Source of the DNA: Colwellia sp. MB02u-6
GTDB lineage: Bacteria; Pseudomonadota; Gammaproteobacteria; Enterobacterales; Alteromonadaceae
Direction of reading: 5' to 3'
NCBI RefSeq assembly: GCF_014077095.1
Contig: NZ_JACGVG010000030.1
Location: forward strand, 23,998-87,997
Length of the DNA stretch: 64,000 nt
Both the position numbers and the translations under genes were made by a program. Below, one piece after another: positions 18,304 through 27,304 of the stretch. Position 1 is the first letter of the stretch. The number at the start of each line of letters is the position of its first letter. Below the pieces are notes generated by a model. It did no database searches and was not told the DNA's origin. It was given only the letters and a program-made list of their open reading frames with translations.

Positions 18304-18339
18304 TATGATGACACCAGCGTTTATTTTGCTGTCATCATA
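18304..18339. terminator. Inverted repeat downstream of the sulfurtransferase gene
   Basis: TATGATGACA and TGTCATCATA form a 10-bp stem around a 16-base loop that can pair further (AGC/GCT). It directly follows the tandem array and has no U tract, so it may stabilise or end the transcript, but is not a classical terminator. Confidence 0.45.
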
Positions 18340-18553
18340 GCCACAAATCTACCTGCTAATGGCCTAGCTATAAATTTGATTATAGCTACAAAGCGGCCAA
18401 GTAAAATCTTAAATTAATTATTGGTCAATTTCACTATTTTCAATGTAGATATTGACCATATTATAGTTTGACATATTATGTCTTACGATGGGGTCTTATC
18501 TCTATTATTTTAAAATAACAACAATAACAATTAGTTAAATATTTTTAAGCAAT

Positions 18554-18568
18554 TGGCACAGCACTTGT
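18554..18568 (+). promoter_or_regulatory. Sigma-54 promoter of the psp module
   Basis: TGGCAC, five bases, TTGT matches the -24/-12 consensus TGGCAC-N5-TTGC in nine of ten positions, with GG and the -12 element at exact spacing. It lies 74 bp before the first gene of the pspA cluster. Sigma-54 control with the PspF activator is the established mode for psp operons. No pspF gene lies in this window. Confidence 0.75.
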
Positions 18569-18641
18569 ACTAGTAATATCAGATACCAACATGAAGCGTT
18601 AACTATTCACACTTTATGTTACTCACATAAGGATATTAATA

Positions 18642-18935
18642 ATGAAACTATTACAAAGTAAACAGACATTACGCGCCTTTTTATTATCTTGTACTTTGCT
18701 ATTTACGATCAATACTTATGCACAAGATACTGGCTTAGCGCAAAATTTAACCTTAAGCGTGCAGGCACAAAAACAGAAAGTTCAGCGTGATCTATCTGCA
18801 GAACTGGCACATTCAATTAAGGTTGAGCTAGATCGTTTTTCGACGCGCTACAGTACAGTGAAAACTCAAGAGTTAGCGGCAGTTTCCAAGCAAAAAAAAT
18901 TAGCAACAAAAAAACAACAAACTTCAGCGTATTAA
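18642..18935 (+). CDS. Uncharacterised exported protein heading the psp module
   Basis: The 97-residue protein has a clear signal peptide (MKLLQSKQTLRAFLLSCTLL, ending about ..NTYAQ) and a mature part of about 68 residues rich in Lys, Gln and Ala that should form one long amphipathic helix. It has no cysteine in the mature part and no domain I recognise. It is the first gene behind the sigma-54 promoter and ends 13 bp before pspA, so it is very likely co-induced with pspA and acts in the periplasm. The ribosome site AAGGATATTAATA is good. Confidence 0.7.
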   Translation: MKLLQSKQTLRAFLLSCTLLFTINTYAQDTGLAQNLTLSVQAQKQKVQRDLSAELAHSIKVELDRFSTRYSTVKTQELAAVSKQKKLATKKQQTSAY

Positions 18936-18948
18936 CAGGAGAAATACC

Positions 18949-19611
18949 ATGGGCATGTTTACAAGATTTACCGATATTATTAACGCCAATATTAACGCCA
19001 TGTTAGATAAGGCAGAGGAACCAGAAAAAATGATCAAGTTGATCATTGATGAAATGGCAGAAACCTTGGTTGAAGTGCGTTCAGCAGCGGCTAAGCAGAT
19101 TGCTGAAAAGAAAACACTGTTGCGCCATATCCGTGTAATGGAAAGTCGCGTTGCACATTGGCAACAAAAAGCTGAACTTGCTTTAAATAAGAGTCGTGAA
19201 GACTTAGCCAAATCCGCGCTAGTTGAAAAACAAAGTTGTACACAAAAGCTAGCAGAATTTAATGAAGAGTTAAGCCAATTTGATGAGTACCTAAATGCGC
19301 TTCAGCTAGATAGTCAACGTTTGCAAGATAAGTTAACCGAGGCAAAGCGCAAACAGGAAGCCTTTGCAATACGCCAACAATCTGCAGAAGTGTGCTTGAA
19401 AGTGCGTGAGAAAGTCGCCATTGATCATATTGACCAAGCGATCAGTAAATTTGAGCGTTATCAACAAAAAATTGACCGTGTTGAAGCGGCAGTTGAAGCC
19501 TATGATATGACATCTTCAAAATCTGTAGATAGCCAGTTTCGTGCGCTAGAAAATGATGAAACCATTGAGCAAGCGTTAGCGCAATTAAAGCAAAAAATAG
19601 CTAAAGCTTAA
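18949..19611 (+). CDS. pspA: Phage shock protein A
   Basis: Peripheral inner-membrane effector of the envelope stress response, an ESCRT-III relative that oligomerises on damaged membranes. The 220 residues start MGMFTRFTDIINANINAML, the amphipathic helix and first segment typical of PspA, followed by long coiled-coil helices (about 25-185) with EEPEKMIKLIIDEMAETLVEVR. The A-G-GAG ribosome site lies 8 bp before the ATG. Length is almost the same as E. coli PspA (222). Confidence 0.96.
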   Translation: MGMFTRFTDIINANINAMLDKAEEPEKMIKLIIDEMAETLVEVRSAAAKQIAEKKTLLRHIRVMESRVAHWQQKAELALNKSREDLAKSALVEKQSCTQKLAEFNEELSQFDEYLNALQLDSQRLQDKLTEAKRKQEAFAIRQQSAEVCLKVREKVAIDHIDQAISKFERYQQKIDRVEAAVEAYDMTSSKSVDSQFRALENDETIEQALAQLKQKIAKA

Positions 19612-19720
19612 CAGGCAGTCATTATTAATGCCGCGCTGTGATCTTGGATAATCCTTGGTGTTATTCATATTTTTTAATTTAATATATAAAAGTGCTCAGC
19701 TTGGGCACGAGGAGTAAGTG

Positions 19721-19933
19721 ATGCGCTTTAATCGTGAGTATTCGGTGAATAAAACCTTAACTAAAGATGTAGTACATAAAAAATTATCAGGTGTTTGTGG
19801 CGGTATTGCTAAGTATTACAACTTACCTCGAATAGCCGTTAGGGTAGGGGCTATTCTCGCTTTATTGATGTTTCCTGTTGCCACCGGCGTCGCCTATTTA
19901 GTCGCTACCATGTTAATGCCGACTAAAGCTTAA
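19721..19933 (+). CDS. pspC: PspC domain protein (short form)
   Basis: Inner-membrane protein of the phage-shock system. The ATG at 19721 has GGAG 6 bp upstream. The 70 residues contain the PspC core: LSGVCGGIAKYYNLPRIAVR followed by a hydrophobic helix ending VATMLMPTKA. It lacks the C-terminal extension with leucine-zipper-like segment of the 119-residue E. coli protein, so it is a PspC-domain-only form. It sits about 110 bp after pspA, and no pspB is present between them. Confidence 0.88.
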   Translation: MRFNREYSVNKTLTKDVVHKKLSGVCGGIAKYYNLPRIAVRVGAILALLMFPVATGVAYLVATMLMPTKA

Positions 19934-19972
19934 CGCGTTAAATTTGTTTTAATATAGTAAAGGGAGCCAGCT

Positions 19973-20311
19973 ATGTCATTTTTTAAATCATTATTTTTAG
20001 CCATTTTTGCCACACTATTTTTAACTTATGTTTTAGGTGTCAGCTTTATAGATTTATTTGATGTTGACATTTATATGGGAGAGCAAATGGTTGAACCATT
20101 AAAGGCCATTAGTATTTCAGCACTAGTGGTGGTGCTACTGGTGTTAGTTGCCCTAGCAATAGCGATGAGTGTATTTGGTTCATTGATTTTTATTGTTATG
20201 CTCTTGCTAGGTGGCAGCGCTATGTTATTGGTGGGTGTGTTTTGGCCAATATTTTTAGTGGCTGGCGTTATTTGGTTAATCACACGAGATAAAAGCTCTG
20301 TTCAATGCTAA
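19973..20311 (+). CDS. Uncharacterised membrane protein of the psp module
   Basis: The 112-residue protein is mostly hydrophobic: a first helix at about 5-27 (SLFLAIFATLFLTYVLGVSF), a short acidic loop (DLFDVDIYMGEQ), then two or three helices to residue 104 and a short polar end. GGGAGC precedes the ATG. It follows pspC by 39 bp on the same strand, so it is probably the last gene of the psp transcript. I do not recognise a family; a place in the PspBCDG-type membrane sensor set is inference from position. Confidence 0.7.
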   Translation: MSFFKSLFLAIFATLFLTYVLGVSFIDLFDVDIYMGEQMVEPLKAISISALVVVLLVLVALAIAMSVFGSLIFIVMLLLGGSAMLLVGVFWPIFLVAGVIWLITRDKSSVQC

Positions 20312-20797
20312 TATTTTTCTGCAGATATTAATATTAGTCGAGATGAAATCTCAGCAGAAAAGTTAAAAATAATAAAATTTACAACATAGCTACTTGATCT
20401 TTTTACTTATTTGTTCACAGAAAAAACACTGACACTAATAGTCATAATAGCTTTCAGCGTTCTATATTGAACCTATGACCCATACAGCTAAGAGCAGAAG
20501 GTCGTTAAAATAGTTTACTGATTGTCATTAACTAAATTAGCTACACTTAATAAAGTCATTACCTACACAAAAATACTTTTTTCATCTTGGGTCAATATCC
20601 AGAAAATATCATCACAGGTATTCGTCTGAGTAAATAAGCGACAGAGCTCAATATGGATTTTTTTTATTAAGGGGTTAATTGCGATGAGTAGAATACCCTG
20701 GGTTTATTTGAAATAATTAAGTTATCCATTTTGCTCAAGCTTAGTTACAATAGTAATAACGAATCATAATATGAATAAAAAGGATGTATAGCAGCTT
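20312..20797. other. Gene-free stretch between psp module and PCuAC operon
   Basis: About 490 bp with no credible frame. A possible promoter for the next operon is TTATCC, 18 bases, TACAAT ending near 20753. No clear terminator for the psp transcript was seen. Confidence 0.35.
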
Positions 20798-21268
20798 ATG
20801 AGGAATGTATTTTTACCCATAATTTCACTGGTGATACTAGTGAGTAGTGTTTTTGCTAATGTAAGCTTGGCAAGTGAGAACACCAAGCTGGTAGTTGAAA
20901 ATGGCTATGCAAGAGAGAGTATCCCCGGTACGTCGATTTCTTCTGCTTATATGACGATAAAAAATTTATCAGCAAAAAATATTCGACTTATTGCCGCAGC
21001 AAGTGCAGTAAGTGACCGGATTGAAATTCATCAACATACCATGTCTGATGGCTTAATGCGTATGCGTCAACGTGACTATGTAGAAATTTCAGCTCAAAAT
21101 AATACCGTATTTCAGCCTTCAGGTTTTCATTTAATGATTTTTGATTTAAAAAAGCCATTAAAGGCGCAAGAAAATATTATAATCACCCTGTCTTTTGACG
21201 ATCAATCTAGCATTGATGTAAATTATACGGTTCAAGGTCTTAAACAGAAAAAGCATGAGCACCACTAG
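20798..21268 (+). CDS. PCuAC-family periplasmic copper chaperone
   Basis: The 156-residue protein has a signal peptide (about 1-26, cleaved near NVSLASE) and one PCuAC (DUF461) domain. The copper-site residues are visible as EIHQHTMSDGLMRMRQ (about 73-88) and GFHLMIFDL (about 109-117), matching the family pattern of His and Met ligands. These proteins deliver Cu(I) to the CuA site of cytochrome oxidase or store copper in the periplasm. The usual Met after the first His is replaced by QH, a modest variation. No SCO or oxidase gene is next to it; instead it leads a three-gene operon with a DUF2333 protein 8 bp downstream. Confidence 0.9.
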   Translation: MRNVFLPIISLVILVSSVFANVSLASENTKLVVENGYARESIPGTSISSAYMTIKNLSAKNIRLIAAASAVSDRIEIHQHTMSDGLMRMRQRDYVEISAQNNTVFQPSGFHLMIFDLKKPLKAQENIIITLSFDDQSSIDVNYTVQGLKQKKHEHH

Positions 21269-21276
21269 GAGTAGTT

Positions 21277-22269
21277 ATGAAAGTTAATATCTCAATAAAA
21301 ACTGTTATTTCAGGATTTTTAGCGCTATTTTTTGTGCTGTATTTACTTGGCGTTTATTGGAGCTTTGAACCAGAACAATTTGATATTCGTGCTGAAGTGA
21401 CAAAAGCAGCAACAGCAGAAAATGTTACTCCTGTTGTGGGCTATACCACCACAACGGCATTAATTCGTGTTACTGAAACCTTACTGCATAAGCCAGGTGG
21501 TTATTTATCTAATGATGCGCTGCCACCGTCAGTGTTTTTAGATAATATCCCAGCATGGGAGTTTGGCGCACTTGAAATGATAAGAGATATGTCGTTGGTA
21601 ATGCGCCAAGAATTTAGTCGTTCGCAATCTCAGTCAGTTGAAAACAAAAATTTAAAGGTTGCTCAACCACAGCTCAATATTGATAACACCAGTTGGGCTA
21701 TTCCTAGCGCTGAAGGTGAATACCAAAAAGCAATTAATGAGTTATATGCATACAGAACGGCATTGACTCAGATAAATAATCAATCAGCTCAATTTTACAC
21801 GCGTTCTGATAACCTACGCGCTTGGATCCAAGAAGCCACTAAACGTTTAGGCAGTTATTCTCAACGCTTAAGTGCCAGTGTTGGCCGTGAACAAATTAAT
21901 GTTGATCTTGCTGGCGATAGAGTCGCAAAACAATCGACATCAAGCGCAGCAAGCATGGAGTTAAAAACAAGTTGGTGGGTTATAGATAATGAATTTTATG
22001 AAGCCCGTGGCGCTTGTTGGGCCTTGTTGCACTTTTTGAAGGCCATCGAAATAGACTTTAATGATGTCCTAGGACAGAAGAATGCTAAAGTAAGTGTACA
22101 ACAAATTATTCGCGAACTAGAAGCTAGCCAAGAAGCCATTTGGAGTCCGATAATTTTAAATGGTGATGGCTTTGGTGTGCTGGCAAATCATTCGTTAGTC
22201 ATGGCTAATTATATATCACGTGCAAATGCAGCACTGATTGATTTAGACGACTTATTGAGTCAAGGGTAA
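21277..22269 (+). CDS. DUF2333 family protein
   Basis: The 330-residue protein has one N-terminal membrane segment (about residues 9-29, ending LGVYWSFEPEQFD) and a large periplasmic part. Conserved DUF2333 features include TTTALIRVTETLLHKPGGYL and SWWVIDNEFYEARGACWALL. The function of the family is unknown; members are widespread in gammaproteobacteria and anchored in the inner membrane. The gene lies 8 bp after the PCuAC gene and 6 bp before a beta-barrel gene, so all three are co-transcribed. Confidence 0.87.
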   Translation: MKVNISIKTVISGFLALFFVLYLLGVYWSFEPEQFDIRAEVTKAATAENVTPVVGYTTTTALIRVTETLLHKPGGYLSNDALPPSVFLDNIPAWEFGALEMIRDMSLVMRQEFSRSQSQSVENKNLKVAQPQLNIDNTSWAIPSAEGEYQKAINELYAYRTALTQINNQSAQFYTRSDNLRAWIQEATKRLGSYSQRLSASVGREQINVDLAGDRVAKQSTSSAASMELKTSWWVIDNEFYEARGACWALLHFLKAIEIDFNDVLGQKNAKVSVQQIIRELEASQEAIWSPIILNGDGFGVLANHSLVMANYISRANAALIDLDDLLSQG

Positions 22270-22275
22270 TAAAAC

Positions 22276-23043
22276 ATGAAAAAAATAGTACTAGCAGCAG
22301 CACTTGCATCGATTTTATCCACTAATGTTCAAGCGGATGCTTTAGGTATTTATTTGGGCGGTCAACTATGGGACAACCAAGCTTCTGGCACTTTTGGCGA
22401 TGGTAGTTCACAAATTGATTTTAACTTAGCTGATGAAAAACAAAACAGTTTTTTTATTGCCTTTGAGCATCCTTTGCCGTTAATTCCAAATATACGTATT
22501 GCCTCTACTTCCTTAGAGACTATAGGAAACACAAGCTTAACGGCTGACTTTGAATTTGAAGGTGAAACTTTTAGCACAGATACTAATGTGAATGCTAATT
22601 TTAATGTCAGTTATCTTGATTACACACTTTATTATGAGTTATTTGATAATGATCTATTATCATTTGATTTTGGTTTGACCGCCCGTGATTTTGACGGTGA
22701 CGTAACAGTATCAGCACAAGCCAATTCAGGCGCTGAATCGGTTACACAATCAGCTAGCATTGAAGTGACTGACGTAGTACCTATGTTATATGCGAGAACT
22801 AACGTCGGCTTACCTTTAACGGGTTTAAATCTATATGCCCAAGGTAACTTTTTATCATTTGATGATCATACACTTTACGACTACGAAGTCGGCGTGAGCT
22901 ATGAGCTTGTTGATAACTTAGTGGTTGATGTAAATATTAATGCCGGTTACCGAGCCGTTAAATTAGAGCTTGACGATTTAAATGACCTGTACAGCAATAT
23001 TGAATTTGACGGTGTGTTTATTGGTACCACTATTCACTTTTAA
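22276..23043 (+). CDS. TIGR04219-type outer membrane beta-barrel protein
   Basis: The 255-residue protein has a signal peptide (MKKIVLAAALASILSTNVQA) followed by alternating amphipathic strands ending in ...GVFIGTTIHF, with the terminal Phe typical of outer-membrane barrels. The pattern GIYLGGQLWDNQASGTFG at the mature N-terminus fits the TIGR04219 family. Its function is unknown. It is the last gene of the PCuAC-DUF2333 operon and is followed by an intrinsic terminator at 23069. Confidence 0.82.
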   Translation: MKKIVLAAALASILSTNVQADALGIYLGGQLWDNQASGTFGDGSSQIDFNLADEKQNSFFIAFEHPLPLIPNIRIASTSLETIGNTSLTADFEFEGETFSTDTNVNANFNVSYLDYTLYYELFDNDLLSFDFGLTARDFDGDVTVSAQANSGAESVTQSASIEVTDVVPMLYARTNVGLPLTGLNLYAQGNFLSFDDHTLYDYEVGVSYELVDNLVVDVNINAGYRAVKLELDDLNDLYSNIEFDGVFIGTTIHF

Positions 23044-23068
23044 TACTTAACGTTAGACGTTAATAAAA

Positions 23069-23099
23069 AGCAGGGCTGAGCAATCAGTCCTGCTTTTTT
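23069..23099 (+). terminator. Intrinsic terminator of the PCuAC-DUF2333-barrel operon
   Basis: AGCAGGGCTGA (23069-23079), loop GCAA, TCAGTCCTGCT, then six T. One G-T wobble in an 11-bp stem. Confidence 0.9.
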
Positions 23100-23320
23100 A
23101 TTGTCTAAACAATCTGTATCTCATATTTTATTTTGGCATAAAAGGAGTGAAAAAACTTCTACCTAAACGCCGTGTACAAGAGTTAACAGTTAACAGCATA
23201 AAAGAACAGCCTAGATTATTGCAAGTGCATTAAAAAAATGAGATAAGATGATGTTGATAAAAATGTAGTAAGATCATTAGTAAGATCATATTGATATTTC
23301 AGTGTTAAAAGTAAACTAAA
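23100..23320. other. Upstream region of the M36 protease gene
   Basis: No coding frame seen. A short direct repeat GTAGTAAGATCATTAGTAAGATCAT lies near 23262-23290 (the 10-mer AGTAAGATCAT twice). The protease promoter should lie here but is not obvious. Confidence 0.3.
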
Positions 23321-23382
23321 ATAAAAAGGAAATACAATGAGTTTTAATAAAAATAAAAGGGAATGTAATGAATTTTAATAAA
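23321..23382 (+). repeat. 31-bp tandem duplication of a ribosome site and start codon
   Basis: 23321-23351 and 23352-23382 match at about 25 of 31 positions, and each unit has an A-rich GGA/GGGA box, ATGA and TTTTAATAAA. The first ATG (23337) opens a 13-codon frame that stops at 23378, overlapping in another frame the true start of the M36 gene at 23368. Confidence 0.8.
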
Positions 23383-26300
23383 TCTGTAATCGCCAGCTTT
23401 GTTGGTGCAGCTTTAGCTACGACCGCATTAGGTGTAGCGGCTAATGACAACATAGCATATAAATCTTTTTCAGTTGATAACGTTGCTGAAACTAATGCGC
23501 GCAGTAAAGTGCAAACTGCAAGTGGTATGATTAATCAATATGATTCTGTTTTGGGAAAAACCACTTTTCAATGGGCAGGTAAAAATGCTGAAACAGCAGA
23601 TTTAGGACCAGTAGCAGCGGCACACCGAGTTACCCATGCTGCGGACTTTTACCTAAATAAACTAACAGGTTTGTCATCAATTAAGTCAAATGTTGCACAA
23701 GTTAAATTAGCTAACATCCATGATTTGGGACGCGGAGCGATTGTTGCAAAATATAAGCAGGAAGTCGCTGGTGTTGAAGTATTCAATCGTGAATACAATA
23801 TCATGATGGACCGCGAGTTTAATTTAGTTGCCTCATCAGGCTATTTAGCTGATAAACGAGCAGCTAAGTCTCTTTCTTCGGCCATTAAAAATATCTCTGC
23901 AGAATTCGGAGATTCTTCGCGCTCTATCAATGCCGCATTTACGGCAATGGGTGGCAATGCTAGCACCGTTGCACTAAAAATTAAGAGTACTGATGGAAAA
24001 TATGATAAGTTCTCTGTCGTTAATTCAGCAACTGATAAAGTCCTCGTTGGTGAACCTCGCGCTAAAAAAGTCTTTTTTGAACATAAGAATAAACTAGTTG
24101 CTGCACATTATGTTGAAATTGAAACTAGCGCTATCGATAGCGTTGATTCCGAATATGTTAGCTACGTTGTTTCAGCTAAAACCGGTGAAGTATTATTTAA
24201 AAATAACCTAACGAGTCATGCAGCTGATTTCAATTACCGTGTCTATGCTGATGCAAGTGGCAAACCTTTAGATAGTCCTCACGGTGAAGTAATGCCAGCT
24301 CCAGCTGATGCTGATCCGAGTGCGTTTTTAACTGCGGGATACATAGAAGCTCCGTTAATAACATTGAGCCATGGTCCTATCAGCACAGAGGATGCTTGGT
24401 TAGCCGATGATGCAACATCTACTTCCGGTAACAATGTTACTGCGTATGTAGATGGTATAGCGCCGCAGGGTTTAACTAACGGCGATTATATGGCGGAGGT
24501 TAGTAGTGCTAATACTTTTGATTACAAGTATAACGTTGATGAAGCAGAGTATTCTTTAAATAACCGTAAAGCAGCCATTGTTAATTTATTCTATGTGAAT
24601 AACTATTTACATGATGACTATTATGAACATGGCTTTGACGAAGCAGCCGGCAATGCCCAAGCTTTAAACTATGAACGCGGCGGTGTTGAAGGTGATTCAC
24701 TAAATGTAGAAGTACAAGACAACTCAGGTTTCAATAATGCCAACATGTCTACACCCGCGGATGGTGCTTCTCCTCGTATGCAAATGTATCTATGGGAAAC
24801 AACTCAAGCCACCAATGGTGTTGACTATGGTGTGACAGTGACTTCGCATGATGATATTGGCCTTGTTTTAAATACTCAAATTTCATCGTTTGGCCCAGAA
24901 ATTTATGAATTGTCTGGCGATGTGGTACGTATTGATGATGCAACTGATGTGGTAACTGATGGCTGTGAAGCTGCAGCAAATGGTGCTGCTTTAGCCGGTA
25001 AAATCGCCATCATTGATCGTGGTGCTTGTGCATTTACGCAAAAAGTTAAAAATGCGCAAGATGCCGGTGCTATCGCTGTACTTATTGCGAACAATAATAA
25101 CAATGGAACCCCTGCCCCAATGGGAGGTGCTGATGATACAGTAACTATTCCTAATATTGGTCTTACTTTTGCGGTTGGCGAGAGTATTTATAGTAAGCTT
25201 GCAGCCAATGAAACTGTTTCAATCGACATGTTTAAAAACGACCTTTCAAGAGCCTTTAAGGACAGTTCGTGGGATAACGCTATTGTCGCGCATGAGTGGG
25301 GTCACTATATCAGTAACCGCTTAGTGGGTAATGGTTCAGGTTTAAGTAGTCAACAAGCCCGTTCTATGGGTGAAGGTTTTGGTGATTTCCATGCATTAAT
25401 GCTTACGTCTAAAGTTGAGGATAACTTAGTCTTAGGTAATGAAGCATATGATGGTGGTTATGCTGCTATAACTTATGTCTCAAGTTTCGTAAACGGAATA
25501 CGTCCATACCCTTACTCGACAAATAAAACTATTAACCCATCAATGTTTGCGGACATCGGTCTATACCCTGACCTAGTTCATTCTCCTGGTTCTATATGGG
25601 CTAACATGTTATGGGAATCTTTTGTTAGCATGGCGAATGACGAGCGTCATACTTTTGATGTAGCTAAGAGCCTAATGAAAGATTACTTGGTCGCTGGTTA
25701 CAAAATGATGCCAATGGCGCCAACCTTTACTGAAGGTCGCGATGCTATATTAGCGGCAGCGTATGCCAACGATAAGGAAGATTACAAACTTTTATTAGCG
25801 GCATTTGCTAAACGTGGTATGGGTCTAGGCGCAGTATCACCAAGTCGATTCGCCACTGATCATGCCGGTGCGGTTGAATCTACTAAAACAAACTTAGCTA
25901 CATTCTCAGTGGCAGACCACGTATTAAATACTAACTATGAAGGTTTAATGACTGGTTATTGTTCAAATGACAATATTTTAGATAAAGGCGAAACTGGTAC
26001 GGCTAGTTTTACCCTGAAAAATGGTGGTAATTCAGCGTTAGTAGGCCTTAGGGGGACTGTTGAAGTCGTCAGTGACCATGAGGTAACTTTTGCAAACGAA
26101 GGTGTTGTATCATTTGATGATATTGCCATACTTGGATCAGCAACGAGTACACCACTTGAATTCACCTTGAATGAAGCGGGCACTGGTGATGAGCTAGTTC
26201 TTAAATTTGTTCCAACACTAGCAGACGGAATGGAAGCTGATGAGTATACATTCTCAACGACAACGAACGTTGACTTTGTTGAGCGTGAGCTTGTTGGTAC

Positions 26301-27291
26301 GTCTCAAGTTGAAGACTTTAATACCTTATCGCGCTTGAATGACTTTACAGAGGTGGTGATGGCAGGTAGCGATCAAGCTGTCAGTACATGGTATCTTAAA
26401 CAATGGGATGCAAACGATGGACTCATTGCGGCAACAGGTCATAGCTTTACGTCTGATGTAGCTTATGAAACACGTACTATGTTAGTTGGCTTTGATGGTG
26501 ACTACAGCATTACATTCTGGCATTTGTACAATCTTGAAGCCGAGTATGATGGTGCTGTTGTTGAGGTGAGTGTCAATGGTGATGATTGGGCTGATATTAG
26601 CGAAATGGGAGGTACTTTTTTTGGTGATGGTTACACTGATATAGGGCTTGATAATACTGGAACGGCCATCGCAGGTCGTAATATGTTTTCCGGAATAAAT
26701 TATGGTTGGGAAACTATTAACTTCGGTGAGAGCTTAAATGGCAACGAAGTACAGTTCCGTTTCCGTATCGTTACAGATAGTGGCTCTGCACCGGATCCAT
26801 TTTCAGGCTTCTCATCAGGTTGGTATATTGATGACATGACGTTTACCAATATGAAAACTAGCATTTTCTCAGATGTAGTTGCTGGTGATAGCCTTGCTTG
26901 TGATAACCGAGCGCCAAACGTGAGTGCTGCCTCTGCAACAGAGGTAACGGTTACTGAAGGTGGAAGTGTTAGCTTGAGTATAGCAGCATCAGATCCTAAT
27001 GCAGATGTACTAACGTATAATTGGGAGCAAACTGCTGGAACAGCGGCAACATTGACAGGTGGCGACACTGTTGCGGTTTCATTTACCGCACCGAATTTAG
27101 CATTAGGTAGCGAAACGCTAACATTCGTTGCCAGTGTTAATGACGGTACTGAGACAGTTACTCAGAGCTTTTCAGTAACAGTGAATGATGTACCAGCACC
27201 AGTTGCACCACCTAAGAAAAAATCAAGTGGTTCTACAGGCTTATTGGCATTTTTATTATTACCTTTAGCGTTACTACGTCGTCGTAGATAA
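23368..27291 (+). CDS. Secreted M36 (fungalysin) metallopeptidase with PA and PKD-like domains and GlyGly-CTERM-like tail
   Basis: The 1307-residue protein has a signal peptide (about 1-25), a propeptide of the FTP/PepSY kind (about 55-290), and the M36 catalytic domain interrupted by a protease-associated (PA) domain at about 490-620 (TDGCEAAANGAALAGKIAII). The zinc motif HEWGH lies at residues 642-646, with the third ligand probably E669 in GEGFGD. Later parts are beta-rich, with a jelly-roll-like segment and an Ig/PKD-like domain at about 1180-1275. The end, SSGSTG then a hydrophobic run and RRRR, is GlyGly-CTERM-like, a signal processed by rhombosortase in species with type II secretion. 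Function: extracellular protein degradation, with surface anchoring inferred. Confidence 0.92.
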   Translation: MNFNKSVIASFVGAALATTALGVAANDNIAYKSFSVDNVAETNARSKVQTASGMINQYDSVLGKTTFQWAGKNAETADLGPVAAAHRVTHAADFYLNKLTGLSSIKSNVAQVKLANIHDLGRGAIVAKYKQEVAGVEVFNREYNIMMDREFNLVASSGYLADKRAAKSLSSAIKNISAEFGDSSRSINAAFTAMGGNASTVALKIKSTDGKYDKFSVVNSATDKVLVGEPRAKKVFFEHKNKLVAAHYVEIETSAIDSVDSEYVSYVVSAKTGEVLFKNNLTSHAADFNYRVYADASGKPLDSPHGEVMPAPADADPSAFLTAGYIEAPLITLSHGPISTEDAWLADDATSTSGNNVTAYVDGIAPQGLTNGDYMAEVSSANTFDYKYNVDEAEYSLNNRKAAIVNLFYVNNYLHDDYYEHGFDEAAGNAQALNYERGGVEGDSLNVEVQDNSGFNNANMSTPADGASPRMQMYLWETTQATNGVDYGVTVTSHDDIGLVLNTQISSFGPEIYELSGDVVRIDDATDVVTDGCEAAANGAALAGKIAIIDRGACAFTQKVKNAQDAGAIAVLIANNNNNGTPAPMGGADDTVTIPNIGLTFAVGESIYSKLAANETVSIDMFKNDLSRAFKDSSWDNAIVAHEWGHYISNRLVGNGSGLSSQQARSMGEGFGDFHALMLTSKVEDNLVLGNEAYDGGYAAITYVSSFVNGIRPYPYSTNKTINPSMFADIGLYPDLVHSPGSIWANMLWESFVSMANDERHTFDVAKSLMKDYLVAGYKMMPMAPTFTEGRDAILAAAYANDKEDYKLLLAAFAKRGMGLGAVSPSRFATDHAGAVESTKTNLATFSVADHVLNTNYEGLMTGYCSNDNILDKGETGTASFTLKNGGNSALVGLRGTVEVVSDHEVTFANEGVVSFDDIAILGSATSTPLEFTLNEAGTGDELVLKFVPTLADGMEADEYTFSTTTNVDFVERELVGTSQVEDFNTLSRLNDFTEVVMAGSDQAVSTWYLKQWDANDGLIAATGHSFTSDVAYETRTMLVGFDGDYSITFWHLYNLEAEYDGAVVEVSVNGDDWADISEMGGTFFGDGYTDIGLDNTGTAIAGRNMFSGINYGWETINFGESLNGNEVQFRFRIVTDSGSAPDPFSGFSSGWYIDDMTFTNMKTSIFSDVVAGDSLACDNRAPNVSAASATEVTVTEGGSVSLSIAASDPNADVLTYNWEQTAGTAATLTGGDTVAVSFTAPNLALGSETLTFVASVNDGTETVTQSFSVTVNDVPAPVAPPKKKSSGSTGLLAFLLLPLALLRRRR

Positions 27292-27304
27292 TGTAAAGTA
27301 ATCC

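Noticed and set aside
18088..18417. 109-codon open frame spanning the sulfurtransferase 3' end and the 8-bp repeat
   Set aside because: It overlaps the end of the sulfurtransferase in another frame and contains the tandem array as (LPVYLSTC) repeats. No ribosome site or homology.
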